In this document: piece after piece, positions 34,933 to 45,191 of the stretch
Layout: every line of letters starts with the position of its first letter
How positions within the stretch are numbered: the stretch's first letter is position 1
Source: Acetobacter orientalis
GTDB lineage: Bacteria > Pseudomonadota > Alphaproteobacteria > Acetobacterales > Acetobacteraceae
Direction: 5' to 3'
Assembly (NCBI RefSeq): GCF_000963965.1
Contig: NZ_BAMX01000024.1
Coordinates: forward strand, 124,001-188,000
DNA: 64,000 bases
The notes under the pieces: generated by a model
What the model was told of the DNA's origin: nothing
The model's database searches: none
Seen by the model: only the letters and a program-made list of their open reading frames with translations
Made by a program: the position numbers and the translations under genes

Positions 34933-36467
34933 CCGCACGTTTTTACGTTACCACCCCCATTTATTACGTGAATGGCGCGCCCCATATTGGGCATGCTTAT
35001 ACCTCTATCGCGGCAGACGTGGTGGCGCGTTTTCACCGTCTGTCTGGGCATGATGTTTTCTTTTTGACCGGTACAGACGAGCACGGCCAAAAGGTTGAAC
35101 AAGCTGCACAAGCTGCTGATGTGGCCCCCAAAGAGTTTGTAGACGCTATTTCAGCTAATTTTCGCGATATGGCCGATGCAATGGCCATTTCTTATGATGA
35201 TTTTATTCGCACAACAGAGCCTCGTCACATAAAAAGTGCACAGGCGCTGTGGCAAAAAGTGGCAGACAGTGGCGCTATTTACCTTGGTGCATACGAAGGC
35301 TGGTATGCCCTACGCGATGAGTGTTTTTACTCTGAAGACGAGCTTGTTGCTGGCCCAGATGGCACAAAACGCGCTCCAACGGGTGCCCCGGTCGAATGGG
35401 TAAAGGAGCCTTCCTACTTCTTCCGTTTGTCTGACTACCAAGACAAACTATTGGAATTGTACGAAACACACCCTGAGTTTTTGGGGCCCAACAGTGCAAA
35501 CCGTGAACTTGTCAGTTTTGTAAAGCAAGGCCTACGCGACCTCTCTGTTAGCCGTACAAGCTTTAAGTGGGGCATTCCCGTACCGGGCGACGACGCACAT
35601 GTTATGTATGTGTGGTTTGATGCGCTGGCAAACTACTTAAGCGCGTTAGACTACCCGGATACAGATGCGCCTCGTGCGGCTTTTTGGCCAGCAAACCTGC
35701 ATTTGGTCGGTAAGGATATTGCACGTTTCCATGCCGTTTATTGGCCCGCCTTTTTGATGGCGGCCGGGCTTGAGGTGCCTCGTAAAGTTTTTGCCAATGG
35801 CTGGTGGACAGTCGAAGGCGAGAAAATGAGCAAGTCTTTGGGCAACGTAATTGACCCGCGTGACTTGGTGCAAGAGTTTGGCCTTGATGCAGTAAGGTTC
35901 TTCTTGCTGCGTGAAGTACCCTTTGGCGGTGATAGCGACCTTTCTCGCAAGTCTCTGATTATGCGTAATAATGTGGAGCTTGCAAATGACCTTGGTAATT
36001 TGTGCCAGCGCACACTGTCTTTGGTGGCCCGCAACTGTGACGGCATTGTACCAGAGCGCAGAGAGCTAACTGAAGAAGACAGCAAGCTATTGGGGCAGGT
36101 GGCTGTGCTACCCAACTTAATGGCCTCACAAATTGAGCGCTGCGCATTGACGGACGCACTAGAAGATGTGTGGAAAGTAATCCGGGCCGGTAACGCCTAT
36201 ATTGACCACCAAGCCCCTTGGGCTCTGCGCAAAACAGATGTTGAGCGCATGAAAGACGTGCTGCGTGTGTTGCTAGACACATTGCGCGGCATTGCTACGG
36301 TGCTACAGCCCTTTATGCCACAAAGCATGGACCGTATGCTAACCCAACTTGGTGTTGAGGCAGCAGAGCGTAGCTTTGCCGCACTTGACGTTATTTTGCC
36401 CGCAGGCCGTACCTTGCCCGCACCTCAGGGTATTTTTCCACGGTATGTAGAGCAGGCGCCTGAGTAA
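34929..36467 (+). CDS. metG: Methionine--tRNA ligase
   Basis: 512 residues, a compact MetRS lacking the C-terminal tRNA-binding domain of larger forms. Class I signatures are PIYYVNGAPHIGHAYT and KMSKS in GEKMSKSLGNVIDP. The four-cysteine zinc knuckle of the E. coli type is absent: the connective-peptide region (about 125-155) has a single Cys. The anticodon-binding helical domain follows. Coupled to holB by ATGA overlap; tatD starts 3 bases after the stop. Confidence 0.97.
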   Translation: MTARFYVTTPIYYVNGAPHIGHAYTSIAADVVARFHRLSGHDVFFLTGTDEHGQKVEQAAQAADVAPKEFVDAISANFRDMADAMAISYDDFIRTTEPRHIKSAQALWQKVADSGAIYLGAYEGWYALRDECFYSEDELVAGPDGTKRAPTGAPVEWVKEPSYFFRLSDYQDKLLELYETHPEFLGPNSANRELVSFVKQGLRDLSVSRTSFKWGIPVPGDDAHVMYVWFDALANYLSALDYPDTDAPRAAFWPANLHLVGKDIARFHAVYWPAFLMAAGLEVPRKVFANGWWTVEGEKMSKSLGNVIDPRDLVQEFGLDAVRFFLLREVPFGGDSDLSRKSLIMRNNVELANDLGNLCQRTLSLVARNCDGIVPERRELTEEDSKLLGQVAVLPNLMASQIERCALTDALEDVWKVIRAGNAYIDHQAPWALRKTDVERMKDVLRVLLDTLRGIATVLQPFMPQSMDRMLTQLGVEAAERSFAALDVILPAGRTLPAPQGIFPRYVEQAPE

Positions 36468-36470
36468 GTT

Positions 36471-37271
36471 ATGACACGTGTAACGACTAAGCTGATTGAT
36501 TCGCACTGCCATCTTGATCATTTTAGTGATGAAGAAATTCCCGCTTTAATGGCAGCCGCAAAGGCTGCCGGGGTGGGTGGTATGGTAACAATTGGCACAC
36601 GGCTTGCGCGGGCAGAGCAACAAAAGGCCTTAACCCGTTTTTCTGACCCAGAGCTTACTGTGTGGTGCACAGTCGGCACGCATCCAGACCATGTTGCAGA
36701 GCAGCCTTTGCCCTCTGTGCAGCATATTCTTGATATTGCGCGGGTCCCAGAAGTGGTTGGGATTGGGGAAACCGGGCTAGATTATTTCCATGGTGAGGCT
36801 GAGGTAAGGCCCCTACAGCAAGAAAGCTTTAGGCTGCATATTGCTGCGGCTAGAGAGCTTGATGTGCCGGTTATTATTCATTCCCGTCAGGCGGATGAGG
36901 ATATGGCACTGGTCTTGCGTGACGAAATGGCGAAAGGCGCGTTTCCCATTTTGTTGCATTGCTTTGCCTCAAGCGAGGCCTTGGCGCAATGTGTTGTAGA
37001 TTTGGGGGGCTATGTCAGTTTCTCTGGTATTTCAACATTCCCAAAATGTGGTGAGTATCGAGACGTGGCGCGCAAACTACCGCGTGAGCGCATTTTAGTT
37101 GAAACTGATGCGCCCTATCTTGCCCCTGTTCCTAAACGTGGCAAAAAAAATGAACCTGCCTTTGTGGCTTATACAGCTGCGTGCCTTGCGCAAGAGCTAG
37201 AGGAGCCGCTTGAGCAGTTTACCCAAATGACAACGGAGAATTTTTTCCGTCTGTTTAAAAAGGCAGCCTAA
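36471..37271 (+). CDS. TatD family metal-dependent hydrolase
   Basis: 266 residues, TIM-barrel amidohydrolase fold. Metal ligands appear as DSHCHLDHF near the N-terminus, the Glu in GIGETGLDYF, His in VIIHSRQADEDM and HCFASSEA, and the late Asp in VETDAPYLAP. TatD proteins have 3'-5' DNase activity on single-stranded or damaged DNA; YcfH-type members are less defined. It continues the tmk-holB-metG operon and is followed by an MBL hydrolase, a common alphaproteobacterial order. Confidence 0.93.
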   Translation: MTRVTTKLIDSHCHLDHFSDEEIPALMAAAKAAGVGGMVTIGTRLARAEQQKALTRFSDPELTVWCTVGTHPDHVAEQPLPSVQHILDIARVPEVVGIGETGLDYFHGEAEVRPLQQESFRLHIAAARELDVPVIIHSRQADEDMALVLRDEMAKGAFPILLHCFASSEALAQCVVDLGGYVSFSGISTFPKCGEYRDVARKLPRERILVETDAPYLAPVPKRGKKNEPAFVAYTAACLAQELEEPLEQFTQMTTENFFRLFKKAA

Positions 37272-37289
37272 AGACGGCGTGGGGTGAGT

Positions 37290-38081
37290 ATGAAGGTTAC
37301 AATTCTCGGGTGTGGTGGCTCTGCTGGCGTGCCTATGGTGGGCGGCCAAGACGGCTACGGCGCTTGGGGGCGTTGTGACCCCACTGAACCTAAAAATAAG
37401 CGTAGCCGGGCTTCTATTTTTTTGGAAATGGAAAATGGTGAGAATATTTTGGTCGATACCGGGCCAGATATTCGTGCCCAGTTACTTTCAAACGGCATTA
37501 CTGCGTTTAAATCGATTTTTTACACACATGCCCACGCAGACCATATTGCAGGGTTAGATGAAGTACGGGCTGTTAACCGTATTATAAAAGCGCCTATTGC
37601 AGCTTATGGGCGCGCTGTTGTGTTAGAAGAAGTCAAAACGCGTTTTGACTATATTTTTCAACCCATGACAGGCACTAATTTTTTCCGTGCTGCGGTTGAG
37701 GCTGTCTCTATTGCACCAAACCAAGATTTTGAGATGGCAGGGTATAATTTCACCGCATTTCAGCAAGGGCATGGGCGGGGTCAGTCAACGGGCCTGCGCT
37801 ATGGTAGCTTTGCATATAGCACAGATGTCGTTGAGCTAGACGCACATGCTCTTGCTGCATTGGCTGGTATAGAAACATGGGTGGTTGATTGTTTCCAACA
37901 TGAACCGCATTGTGCCCATGCGTGGCTTGAGCGCGTTCTGGAGTGGAAACAGCTTTTAAACCCCCGCCGTATTATTCTGACCCATATGGGGCCAGATATG
38001 GATTGGCAGACGTTGTGCAACACGCTCCCAGCAGGTGTTGAACCTGCGTGGGATGGTATGACCATTACTGTGCCAGAATAA
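37290..38081 (+). CDS. MBL-fold metallohydrolase (PhnP/RNase Z-like)
   Basis: 263 residues. The N-terminus ILGCGGSAGVPMVGG is typical of the PhnP-like branch. The metal site is THAHADH in FYTHAHADHIAGLDE, later GHGRGQSTGLRYG, STDVVEL and TFMGP-like HMGPDMDW. It could be a cyclic phosphodiesterase or a tRNA-processing-type nuclease; the substrate is unknown. ATG 37290 is preferred over GTG 37284. It ends the operon begun at tmk and is convergent with the esterase-like gene. Confidence 0.87.
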   Translation: MKVTILGCGGSAGVPMVGGQDGYGAWGRCDPTEPKNKRSRASIFLEMENGENILVDTGPDIRAQLLSNGITAFKSIFYTHAHADHIAGLDEVRAVNRIIKAPIAAYGRAVVLEEVKTRFDYIFQPMTGTNFFRAAVEAVSIAPNQDFEMAGYNFTAFQQGHGRGQSTGLRYGSFAYSTDVVELDAHALAALAGIETWVVDCFQHEPHCAHAWLERVLEWKQLLNPRRIILTHMGPDMDWQTLCNTLPAGVEPAWDGMTITVPE

Positions 38082-38137
38082 TAGCGTTAAAAATAGTTCT
38101 AAGATGCTGCTTTTCCAGGCTTTTATACTGCTTCAGT

Positions 38138-39049
38138 TTAACCCCCATATATCTCGGTCAACGAGTTTAGGGCCCGCAAGCCTTGGCTTAGGCCAGAGCC
38201 AATAACAGAGCCTTGAGTCTCGTTAGGAATGGTGGCGGTGTGCAGGGTTAGGCCTTGCGTTTTCCATGGTGCCAGAGCTGCTTCCAAGCGGTGTATATGG
38301 CCTGCAATATCAGGGCGTAAAATACCTTGTGGTAGTTTAGCCTGTAAATCTTCGGGAAGGGCAGATACCAAGGATTTTGTTGGGTGCTGGGCCTCTAGCG
38401 CACCTGCGCACAGGTAAAGCTTGCTTTTTGGGCTTAGCGTGCTGGCAGTGGTATCTTGCGCTAGATTAATAAGAGCGCTCTCGGCCCACCACAGGGCAGG
38501 GCTAATGGCAAGGTAATTTTGAAACGCTTCAGGCCGGTTCAGAAAAGCAAAAAGAGTAAACAGGCCGCCCAAATCGTGCCCGACCAAGGTGCTGTCTTGT
38601 AGGTTGATAGGGTAGGCAGCGTTTAGTTCAGGCTGTAGTTCATCAATAATAAAGTTAAGAAAATCGAGTGCCTTGCCTGTTGGTAGCACGGTTGGTTCGT
38701 TGAGTGCTTCTGTAAAAAAAGCGGAGTAAGCAGGCCATTCTGTTGGAGTAAGGTCGCGCGTTCTTTGCACACTGTAGGCCTGTGCACTGGTCGGCGCATA
38801 ACCAATGCTTACCGTGTAAGACGGATAAACATCTCCAAAAGTGGTGAGAGTGCGCACCATATTAGGTACCATGTTCCCGAATTGTTCTGCATCGGTTGCA
38901 AATGTTACGCCAAAGCGTGTTTCTTCAGGCCATGACCCTTCAGGGCCAACAATAAAAATTTGTAATTCTGTATCAATTGTGTCGGGGCGGACGCGCCATA
39001 TCTCGCAGTTTGAGAGAAAAGCACAGGGGCTTTTTTCGAGAATACGCAT
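38138..39049 (-). CDS. Alpha/beta-hydrolase-fold protein of the putative esterase (PF00756-like) family with altered nucleophile
   Basis: 303 residues, no clear signal peptide. The fold shows FIVGPEGSWPEE, VSIGYAP, then the nucleophile elbow VGHDLGGLFTLFAFLN. Family members such as IroE/Fes-type esterases have GHSxGG; here Asp159 replaces the serine. A catalytic His candidate lies in IAGHIHRLEAALAPW. So it may be inactive, binding-only, or use Asp as in haloalkane dehalogenases. AT-rich DNA lies upstream. It is isolated: convergent with the MBL gene and upstream of the usp hairpin. Confidence 0.7.
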   Translation of the reverse strand: MRILEKSPCAFLSNCEIWRVRPDTIDTELQIFIVGPEGSWPEETRFGVTFATDAEQFGNMVPNMVRTLTTFGDVYPSYTVSIGYAPTSAQAYSVQRTRDLTPTEWPAYSAFFTEALNEPTVLPTGKALDFLNFIIDELQPELNAAYPINLQDSTLVGHDLGGLFTLFAFLNRPEAFQNYLAISPALWWAESALINLAQDTTASTLSPKSKLYLCAGALEAQHPTKSLVSALPEDLQAKLPQGILRPDIAGHIHRLEAALAPWKTQGLTLHTATIPNETQGSVIGSGLSQGLRALNSLTEIYGG

Positions 39050-39168
39050 GAAATACCTGCTTTTTTGCGGCTAAAAGATTAGCTCTCACTATAAAAACAG
39101 AAATATTGAAATAAATTTAAAAATATACAGCGTTTAAAAATGTTTGATTGCAATAAACGAACCTTTTT

Positions 39169-39209
39169 AACCAAAGAGGCGCACTCAAAATTGTGGCGCC
39201 TCTTTGGTT
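39169..39209. terminator. Perfect 14-base hairpin downstream of usp
   Basis: AACCAAAGAGGCGC (39169-39182) pairs exactly with 39196-39209, with a 13-base loop. It sits 5 bases beyond the usp stop on the minus strand, so it most likely ends the pdxH-usp transcript. No long U-run follows. Confidence 0.7.
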
Positions 39210-39214
39210 GTATA

Positions 39215-40093
39215 TTAGCGGCTCATAAGTACGGTTAGGTCAGCATGTTCCAGCACATACCTGGTAACGCCACCTAAAATAAGCTGACGCAAGCGTGAGT
39301 GGGAATAAGCGCCCATGGCCAGCATATCGGCATCAAAGTCTTGGCAGGCGGCTAGTAAGCCTTTGCCTACGTCTCTATCAACCGGGCTAAAGGCAACAGC
39401 ATCGGCTTTGATACCGTGGAAAGAGAGGTAATCAACCACATCGCGTGCTTTGGGGCCGCGGCGTTGGTAGTCTTCGCAGTGTAGTACGCGTACCGCTTCT
39501 GCCGTTAAGGCCCAAGCAAGCGCCCCACGTAACGCAGATGAAGACTCTGCGGTACCGTTCCAGCCAATACAAACCCGTTTAATAAGCCCTTTAGGCGGGG
39601 TGCGGGGCGCCATAACAACAGGGCGGCCACTATCGAACAACACGGCATGCAGCGTTTCGGAAGAGGAGACCTCTTGTCCGGAATCTGGGTGGGGTACCAG
39701 TGTAAAGTCTGAAAGCCGTGCGTGGGCCGGTACAATTTCACTTTCTGCGCCAGAGAGAATGTTAAAGCTCATGCTTGGTTTGTCCCACGGGAAAGGCGGG
39801 CGCGGGGGTACAACTTCAATATCAGGGTGGGTGGCGGCAAAACGCTCGAAAAGCTGCCGCACTTCGTGGGCATGGCGTGAGCTTTCATGCTCGGCAGAGC
39901 GCATAAGGTCTTCTACCATAGCGCCAGACAGGCCCTCTCCGGCCATGGGGGCTATGTCTCGGCCATCTGGGCGCACATGCAGCACCGCTAGGTGTGCACC
40001 AAAGCGCCGTGCAAAATTGTAACCACGCGTTAATGCGGCCTCACCATTTGAAACGCTAGGCAAGGGAAGCAGAATTTTTCTTACGTCTTTCAT
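39215..40093 (-). CDS. Universal stress protein, tandem UspA domains
   Basis: 292 residues, consistent with two fused Usp domains: the first (about 1-150) starts VRKILLPLPSVSNGEAALTRG, the second (about 165-292) starts IKRVCIGWNGTAESSSALRG and ends GAYSHSRLRQLILGGVTRYV. The classic ATP-binding Gly-rich motif at the C-terminus is not clear, so nucleotide binding is uncertain. A GGGAGA ribosome site precedes the start. pdxH lies 40 bases upstream on the same strand, so a pdxH-usp operon is likely. Confidence 0.88.
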   Translation of the reverse strand: MKDVRKILLPLPSVSNGEAALTRGYNFARRFGAHLAVLHVRPDGRDIAPMAGEGLSGAMVEDLMRSAEHESSRHAHEVRQLFERFAATHPDIEVVPPRPPFPWDKPSMSFNILSGAESEIVPAHARLSDFTLVPHPDSGQEVSSSETLHAVLFDSGRPVVMAPRTPPKGLIKRVCIGWNGTAESSSALRGALAWALTAEAVRVLHCEDYQRRGPKARDVVDYLSFHGIKADAVAFSPVDRDVGKGLLAACQDFDADMLAMGAYSHSRLRQLILGGVTRYVLEHADLTVLMSR

Positions 40094-40133
40094 AGTATTT
40101 TCTCCCTGCTTTCAGTGTGTATTGCCATAATGA

Positions 40134-40772
40134 TTAGGGGTAGAGCCGTGTGGTAGACCACATACCAGCTTGTAAAACCCAGCGTGCGCGGTCGTGCAGC
40201 CTGTAGGGGCGCTCTTGCCAAAACTCAAAAGCTCTGGGGGTTACGCGGTAACCAGACCAATTATCGGGGCGTGGAATATCTGTGTGTGCGTAAAGAGTTT
40301 CGGCCTCTTTCACACGGGCTTCAAATAGGGCACGGTCTGCCAAAGGGCGAGACTGGTCAGAAGCAATGGCCCCTAATCTGGAAATACGGCTTCGACTCGC
40401 AAAATAAGCGTCTGCTTCTTGCGGCGTTACCGGGGTAACGGCCCCTTCAATCCGGATTTGGCGGCGCAGGCTTTTCCAATGAAAAAGTAGAGCAACGTTT
40501 GGGTTTTCGGCGAGTTCATCGCCTTTGCGGCTCTGTTGGTTGGTGTAAAAAACAAACCCGCGCCGGTCTGCCCCTTTAAGAAGAACAATACGAGCAGAGG
40601 GGTGGCCGTCTGGTGTGCTCGTGGCAAGGGTCATTGAGTTAGGGTCGGAGGGCTCGCTTTTTTCAGCTTCATGCATCCACTCCGCAAACAGCACAAACGG
40701 ATCTGCGGCCAGATCAATTAGTGTTTCATTTTGTGCCATTTCGTGCATGTGAGCGGAAGAGTGGTCTGTCAT
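40134..40772 (-). CDS. pdxH: Pyridoxine/pyridoxamine 5'-phosphate oxidase
   Basis: 212 residues. It oxidises PNP or PMP to PLP with FMN. Motifs include EAEKSEPSDPNSMTLATS, ARIVLLKGADRRGFVFYTN, QQSRKGDELAENP and the C-terminal ERPYRLHDRARW. Each is typical of PdxH. The window also codes several PLP enzymes, but no regulatory link is visible. Divergent from fabI; the 286 bases between hold an extended -10 for the fabI side. Confidence 0.95.
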   Translation of the reverse strand: MTDHSSAHMHEMAQNETLIDLAADPFVLFAEWMHEAEKSEPSDPNSMTLATSTPDGHPSARIVLLKGADRRGFVFYTNQQSRKGDELAENPNVALLFHWKSLRRQIRIEGAVTPVTPQEADAYFASRSRISRLGAIASDQSRPLADRALFEARVKEAETLYAHTDIPRPDNWSGYRVTPRAFEFWQERPYRLHDRARWVLQAGMWSTTRLYP

Positions 40773-40872
40773 GCTTTTTTCTTTCTAACGTCTGGGGAGC
40801 GAACCAAGGCTACCAGTTACTTTTACAGCATACTTCTAACAACGCAGGGAGGGGAGAGGTTGCGTTGGGCTA

Positions 40873-40881
40873 TGGTATAAT
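40873..40881 (+). promoter_or_regulatory. Candidate extended -10 promoter upstream of fabI
   Basis: TGGTATAAT fits the extended -10 pattern with a perfect TATAAT at 40876-40881. No good -35 is present at standard spacing. It would give a leader of about 170 bases before fabI ATG 41059. Confidence 0.35.
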
Positions 40882-41058
40882 TGTCTGGCAGGGCAGGCAA
40901 AATGTGCGTAAATGGTTACCGTTGGTCAGAAAAATGGGCCTTTTAGGCGGCTATGCAGGGCAAGGTCTTGTTTCTAGCGCGCTGGTATGCGACCAACCCT
41001 CTAAAGTGCGTATACGCTTCTTGTTTGTGTACAAATATAATAGGTCGAGGTTAGCAGC

Positions 41059-41898
41059 ATGTCTTCTCATGACACCACATTGCCCGCCCGGGGAACACTC
41101 ATGCAGGGCAAAAAAGGTTTGGTAATGGGTGTTGCCAATGACCGCTCTATTGCTTGGGGTATTGCCAGTGCTGTTGCCGCACAGGGTGGTGAGTTGGCGT
41201 TTACATACCAAGGTGAGGCACTGGGTAAGCGAGTGCAGCCGTTGGCCGAAAGCGTTGGTTCCTCTTTGGTTCTGCCCTGTGACGTAACCGATGATGCCGC
41301 AATTGACGCCACGTTTGACCGGCTTGAGCAAGAATGGGGCGAGCTTGACTTTGTTGTGCACGCCATTGGCTGGGCAGATAAAAAATACCTCCGTGGCCGT
41401 TATGTTGACACCCCGCGTGATGCGTTTCTGACGGCACTCGATATTTCCTGCTACTCCTTTACGGCTGTGGCACAGCGTGCAGCTAAGCTGATGAAAAAAG
41501 GCGGCTCTCTGCTTACCCTAAGCTACCTTGGTGCAGAGCGTGTTATGCCCCACTACAACGTAATGGGTGTTGCTAAAGCGGCGCTGGAAGCATCTGTAAG
41601 GTATATGGCGGCCGACCTTGGTAAAGATGCCATTCGCGTCAATGCAATTTCCGCAGGGCCTATTAAAACACTGGCTGCCAGTGGCATTGGGGACTTCCGT
41701 TATATTCTGAAGTGGAACCAATACAACGCGCCGCTAGAGCGTAACGTTGCTTTAGAAGAGGTTGGTGGTGCAGGGCTTTATATGCTCTCTGACCTGTCTT
41801 CTGGCGTTACGGGTGAAGTGCACCATGTTGATAGTGGTTACCACATGGTTGGCATGAAAAACCCAACTGCCCCTGATATTTCCGTCGTCGGGGAATAA
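41059..41898 (+). CDS. fabI: Enoyl-[acyl-carrier-protein] reductase (NADH)
   Basis: 279 residues, short-chain dehydrogenase fold. It carries out the last reduction of each fatty-acid elongation round. The N-terminal cofactor region is [31 protein letters not shown] and the catalytic Tyr-x6-Lys in YNVMGVAK identify Fab[14 protein letters not shown] follows. A GAGG at 41047-41050 is the ribosome site. aroC follows after 10 bases. Confidence 0.96.
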   Translation: MSSHDTTLPARGTLMQGKKGLVMGVANDRSIAWGIASAVAAQGGELAFTYQGEALGKRVQPLAESVGSSLVLPCDVTDDAAIDATFDRLEQEWGELDFVVHAIGWADKKYLRGRYVDTPRDAFLTALDISCYSFTAVAQRAAKLMKKGGSLLTLSYLGAERVMPHYNVMGVAKAALEASVRYMAADLGKDAIRVNAISAGPIKTLAASGIGDFRYILKWNQYNAPLERNVALEEVGGAGLYMLSDLSSGVTGEVHHVDSGYHMVGMKNPTAPDISVVGE

Positions 41899-41908
41899 GG
41901 GAAGCATC

Positions 41909-42982
41909 GTGTCTTACAACAGCTTTGGTCATTTATTTCGCGTTACAACATGGGGTGAAAGCCACGGCCCAGCCATTGGCTGTGTGGTTGATGGCTGCCC
42001 CCCACGTTTGGCTTTGACTGAGGCTGATATTCAGCCGTTTTTGGATAAGCGGCGGCCAGGCCAATCTGCCTTTACCACGCAGCGTAAGGAACCAGATGCT
42101 GTTCGCATTCTCTCCGGTGTGTTTGAGGGGCAGACAACAGGCACGCCTATCTCTCTGCTGATTGAAAATACAGACCAGCGCTCGCGGGATTATGGCGATA
42201 TTGCCCAGACTTACCGCCCTGGGCATGCTGACCTAACCTACGACCTGAAATATGGCATTAGGGACTACCGCGGCGGAGGGCGTTCCTCTGCGCGTGAAAC
42301 GGCATGCCGTGTGGCGGCGGGTGCCATTGCGCGGCGCGTGCTTGGTGAGTCTGTGCGTATTCGGGGCGCACTGGTACAACTAGGCCCACATAAAATTGAC
42401 CGTACCCGTTGGGATTGGGCAGAGGTGGAGCGTAACGCCTTTTTTTGCCCAGATGCGCAAAGCGTACCTGTGTGGGAAGAATATCTGGCCGCCATTCGTA
42501 AGGATGGTCTTTCAATAGGGGCTGTTATTGAACTGGTGGCAGAAAACGTACCTGCAGGGTTAGGCGCCCCTATTTATGGCAAACTCGATTCCGACCTTGC
42601 CGCAGCGTTAATGAGCATTAACGCTGTTAAAGGGGTGGAAATAGGCGATGGTTTTGCCTCAGCCGCACTAACGGGCGTTGAAAATGCTGACCCATTGCGT
42701 ATGGACGGTAGCGGTCATATTGCTTTTGGCGCCAATCATGCTGGTGGTATTTTGGGGGGTATTTCTAGCGGGCAGCCTATTGTGGCGCGTTTTGCGGTTA
42801 AACCAACCAGTTCCATGTTAACGCCAGTGCCATCTGTGACACGAGATGGTCAGGAAAAAGACGTTATCACTAAAGGGCGGCATGACCCCTGTGTGGGTAT
42901 CCGGGCTGTACCTGTGGGTGAAGCCATGATGGCCTGCGTTTTAGCAGACCATCTTTTGCGGCACAGAGGGCAGGTTGGTTAG
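41909..42982 (+). CDS. aroC: Chorismate synthase
   Basis: 357 residues. It makes chorismate from EPSP using reduced FMN. Three signatures are clear: [40 protein letters not shown] followed by [17 protein letters not shown], and the C-terminal [19 protein letters not shown]. The GTG start 41909 is 10 bases after fabI with GGGAAG before it. Convergent with osmC, one base apart. Confidence 0.97.
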   Translation: MSYNSFGHLFRVTTWGESHGPAIGCVVDGCPPRLALTEADIQPFLDKRRPGQSAFTTQRKEPDAVRILSGVFEGQTTGTPISLLIENTDQRSRDYGDIAQTYRPGHADLTYDLKYGIRDYRGGGRSSARETACRVAAGAIARRVLGESVRIRGALVQLGPHKIDRTRWDWAEVERNAFFCPDAQSVPVWEEYLAAIRKDGLSIGAVIELVAENVPAGLGAPIYGKLDSDLAAALMSINAVKGVEIGDGFASAALTGVENADPLRMDGSGHIAFGANHAGGILGGISSGQPIVARFAVKPTSSMLTPVPSVTRDGQEKDVITKGRHDPCVGIRAVPVGEAMMACVLADHLLRHRGQVG

Positions 42983-42983
42983 T

Positions 42984-43415
42984 TTACCCTACTAATTCTG
43001 CATCAAGTGTAATTGTCGTGTTAAAGAGTTTAGAGACGGGGCAACCCGTCTTTGCTTTATTGGCCAGATCTTGAAACTGCTCGGCAGATGCGCCGGGAAT
43101 TTCAGCTTTTAGTGTCAGCGCAACAGAGCTGATCTCAAACCCGGCATCTGTTTTGTCTAGGCTGACAACGGCTTTCGTATCAATATTTTTTGCAGTTAGC
43201 CCGGCTTCTCCTAAAATGAGAGAAAGCGCCATTGAAAAACAGGCTGCATGGGCTGCCCCCAGCAGTTCTTCTGGGTTGGTGCCGGGTTTCCCCTCAAAGC
43301 GTGTGTTGAAGCCATAAGGTTGGTCAACAAGTACCTTGCTTTGGGTAGAAACTGTGCCTTTCCCTTCTTTAATTGTGCCTGTCCAATGGGCTGAACCATA
43401 TTTTTGAATGCTCAT
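42984..43415 (-). CDS. osmC: OsmC family peroxiredoxin
   Basis: 143 residues. The redox cysteines are in AAHAACFSMALSL and TGCPVSKLFN, the usual pair of OsmC peroxide reductases. The start IQKYGSAHWTGTIKEGKGTV also matches OsmC rather than Ohr. It detoxifies organic peroxides. The ORF directly abuts aroC at the 3' side. Upstream of the start are GAGGACAACC and a 276-base divergent spacer to mqo. Confidence 0.93.
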   Translation of the reverse strand: MSIQKYGSAHWTGTIKEGKGTVSTQSKVLVDQPYGFNTRFEGKPGTNPEELLGAAHAACFSMALSLILGEAGLTAKNIDTKAVVSLDKTDAGFEISSVALTLKAEIPGASAEQFQDLANKAKTGCPVSKLFNTTITLDAELVG

Positions 43416-43691
43416 AGGGTTGTCCTCTTTATTGTGTGGTGGCTGAGGGTGCTTGTTAAACGCCTATAAACTGTAGGGGTTCACTGCCAAGAATAAAACG
43501 CATTGCAGCTACGCTCTCGGAGAGATGAGAAGTGCTGCGCCACATGCTGTGCCATAAGGTCTTCTGTATCTGCATGCAGTTGTTCTGGCTCTCTCCATCT
43601 TGCATGCAGGCATGAAGCGGGGCATTGCTTGCATAAGCCAGCCCACTTTATGTCTGAGCAAAAGGGCAGGGTTGAATATTCGGAGACCACA

Positions 43692-45188
43692 ATGAGTTCC
43701 ACCACGACCGATACCGCTTCTTCTGTTGATGTCGTCCTGATAGGCGGTGGCGTGATGAGCGCCACTTTAGGGGTTTTGCTCAGGCAGCTTCAGCCAGACT
43801 GGAGCATTAGTACCTTTGAGCGGCTTGATAATGTTGCAGAAGAAAGTTCGGATGCGTGGAACAATGCTGGCACAGGCCATTCTGCCCTTTGTGAGTTAAA
43901 CTATACGCCACAGCAGGCCGATGGCAGCGTGGACATTAGCAAGGCTGTGGCGGTTAACGAGGCATTTCAGATTTCACGCCAGTTCTGGAGCTACCTTGTA
44001 GAGGCCGGGCTAATTGCGAACCCACGCGACTTTATTACGCCTGTGCCCCACATGAGCTTTGTTTGGGGTGAGGCAAATACAGAGTTTTTGCGCAAACGCT
44101 ACGAGGCTTTGAGTGCGCACCCTCTTTTTGAAGGGATGGAATACTCTGAAGACCCAGCCCAGATGGCACAATGGATGCCACTGGTTATGCAAAACCGTAC
44201 AGCAGGGCAAAAACTGGCGGTAACCCGTAGCCTTAATGGAACAGATGTGAACTACGGCGCGTTAACGCGCCTGTTGTTTGGCTACCTTGCCAGCACGCCC
44301 GCCAGCACCCTGCATACAAAGCATGACGTGTTAGATGTGACCAAAGGCAAAGACGGTCTTTGGCATGTGCTGGTGCAAGATTTGCGCTTGAATACGCAGC
44401 GTATGGTTAAGGCACGTTTTGTTTTTATTGGGAGCGGTGGCGGCGCGCTTTCACTGCTACAAAAAAGTGGTATTCCAGAATCACGCGGGGTAGGTGGTTT
44501 TCCTGTCAGTGGGCAGTTTTTACGGTGCAAAAACCCCGATATTATCGCCCAGCATCATGCTAAGGTTTACGGTAAGGCGTCTGTCGGTGCGCCGCCAATG
44601 TCTGTGCCGCACCTTGATACGCGCGTTATTAACGGGCAACGGGCGTTACTGTTTGGGCCATATGCAGGTTTTTCAACCCGGTTTTTAAAGCACGGGTCGT
44701 TAATGGATCTGCCTAAATCTGTGAATGGTGGCAACCTTGGGGCTATGTTGGCCGTAGCCAGAGATAACTGGCCCCTCACCAAATACCTTATCCAGCAGGT
44801 TATGCAGTCCAACGATGAGCGTATGAACGCTCTACGTGAATTTGTGCCAGATGCTAAACCAGAAGATTGGGAACTGGTAACGGCAGGCCAGCGCGTGCAA
44901 ATTATTAAGAAAGACCCGAAAAAAGGCGGTGTTCTACAGTTCGGGACAGAGGTTGTAGCCAGTCAGGACGGGAGCATTGCGGCTTTGCTTGGCGCATCAC
45001 CCGGTGCATCTACTGCGGCCCCTATTATGCTGACCGTGCTCAAAAAATGCTTTGCAGACAAGCTGCTTGAATGGGACGCTAAATTAAAAGCTATTGTGCC
45101 ATCCTATGGTCAGACATTGGCAAATAATGCAGCCTTAAGCAAAGAGTTAAGGGAAAAGACAACTCAAGCTCTTAAACTTAAAGATTAA
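43692..45188 (+). CDS. mqo: Malate:quinone oxidoreductase
   Basis: 498 residues. This membrane-associated FAD enzyme oxidises malate to oxaloacetate and reduces ubiquinone, replacing NAD-malate dehydrogenase in acetic acid bacteria. The FAD-binding start [20 protein letters not shown], then [20 protein letters not shown] and [11 protein letters not shown] are diagnostic. Late motifs include [13 protein letters not shown] and [18 protein letters not shown] 43692 has GGAGA just before it; the frame is open 63 codons further upstream but with no conserved sequence. A strong double-stem hairpin follows. Confidence 0.97.
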   Translation: MSSTTTDTASSVDVVLIGGGVMSATLGVLLRQLQPDWSISTFERLDNVAEESSDAWNNAGTGHSALCELNYTPQQADGSVDISKAVAVNEAFQISRQFWSYLVEAGLIANPRDFITPVPHMSFVWGEANTEFLRKRYEALSAHPLFEGMEYSEDPAQMAQWMPLVMQNRTAGQKLAVTRSLNGTDVNYGALTRLLFGYLASTPASTLHTKHDVLDVTKGKDGLWHVLVQDLRLNTQRMVKARFVFIGSGGGALSLLQKSGIPESRGVGGFPVSGQFLRCKNPDIIAQHHAKVYGKASVGAPPMSVPHLDTRVINGQRALLFGPYAGFSTRFLKHGSLMDLPKSVNGGNLGAMLAVARDNWPLTKYLIQQVMQSNDERMNALREFVPDAKPEDWELVTAGQRVQIIKKDPKKGGVLQFGTEVVASQDGSIAALLGASPGASTAAPIMLTVLKKCFADKLLEWDAKLKAIVPSYGQTLANNAALSKELREKTTQALKLKD

Positions 45189-45191
45189 AAC

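Noticed and set aside
43503-43691. 63-codon N-terminal extension of mqo
   Set aside because: It lacks conserved sequence, while ATG 43692 has a good ribosome site and begins the normal Mqo N-terminus.
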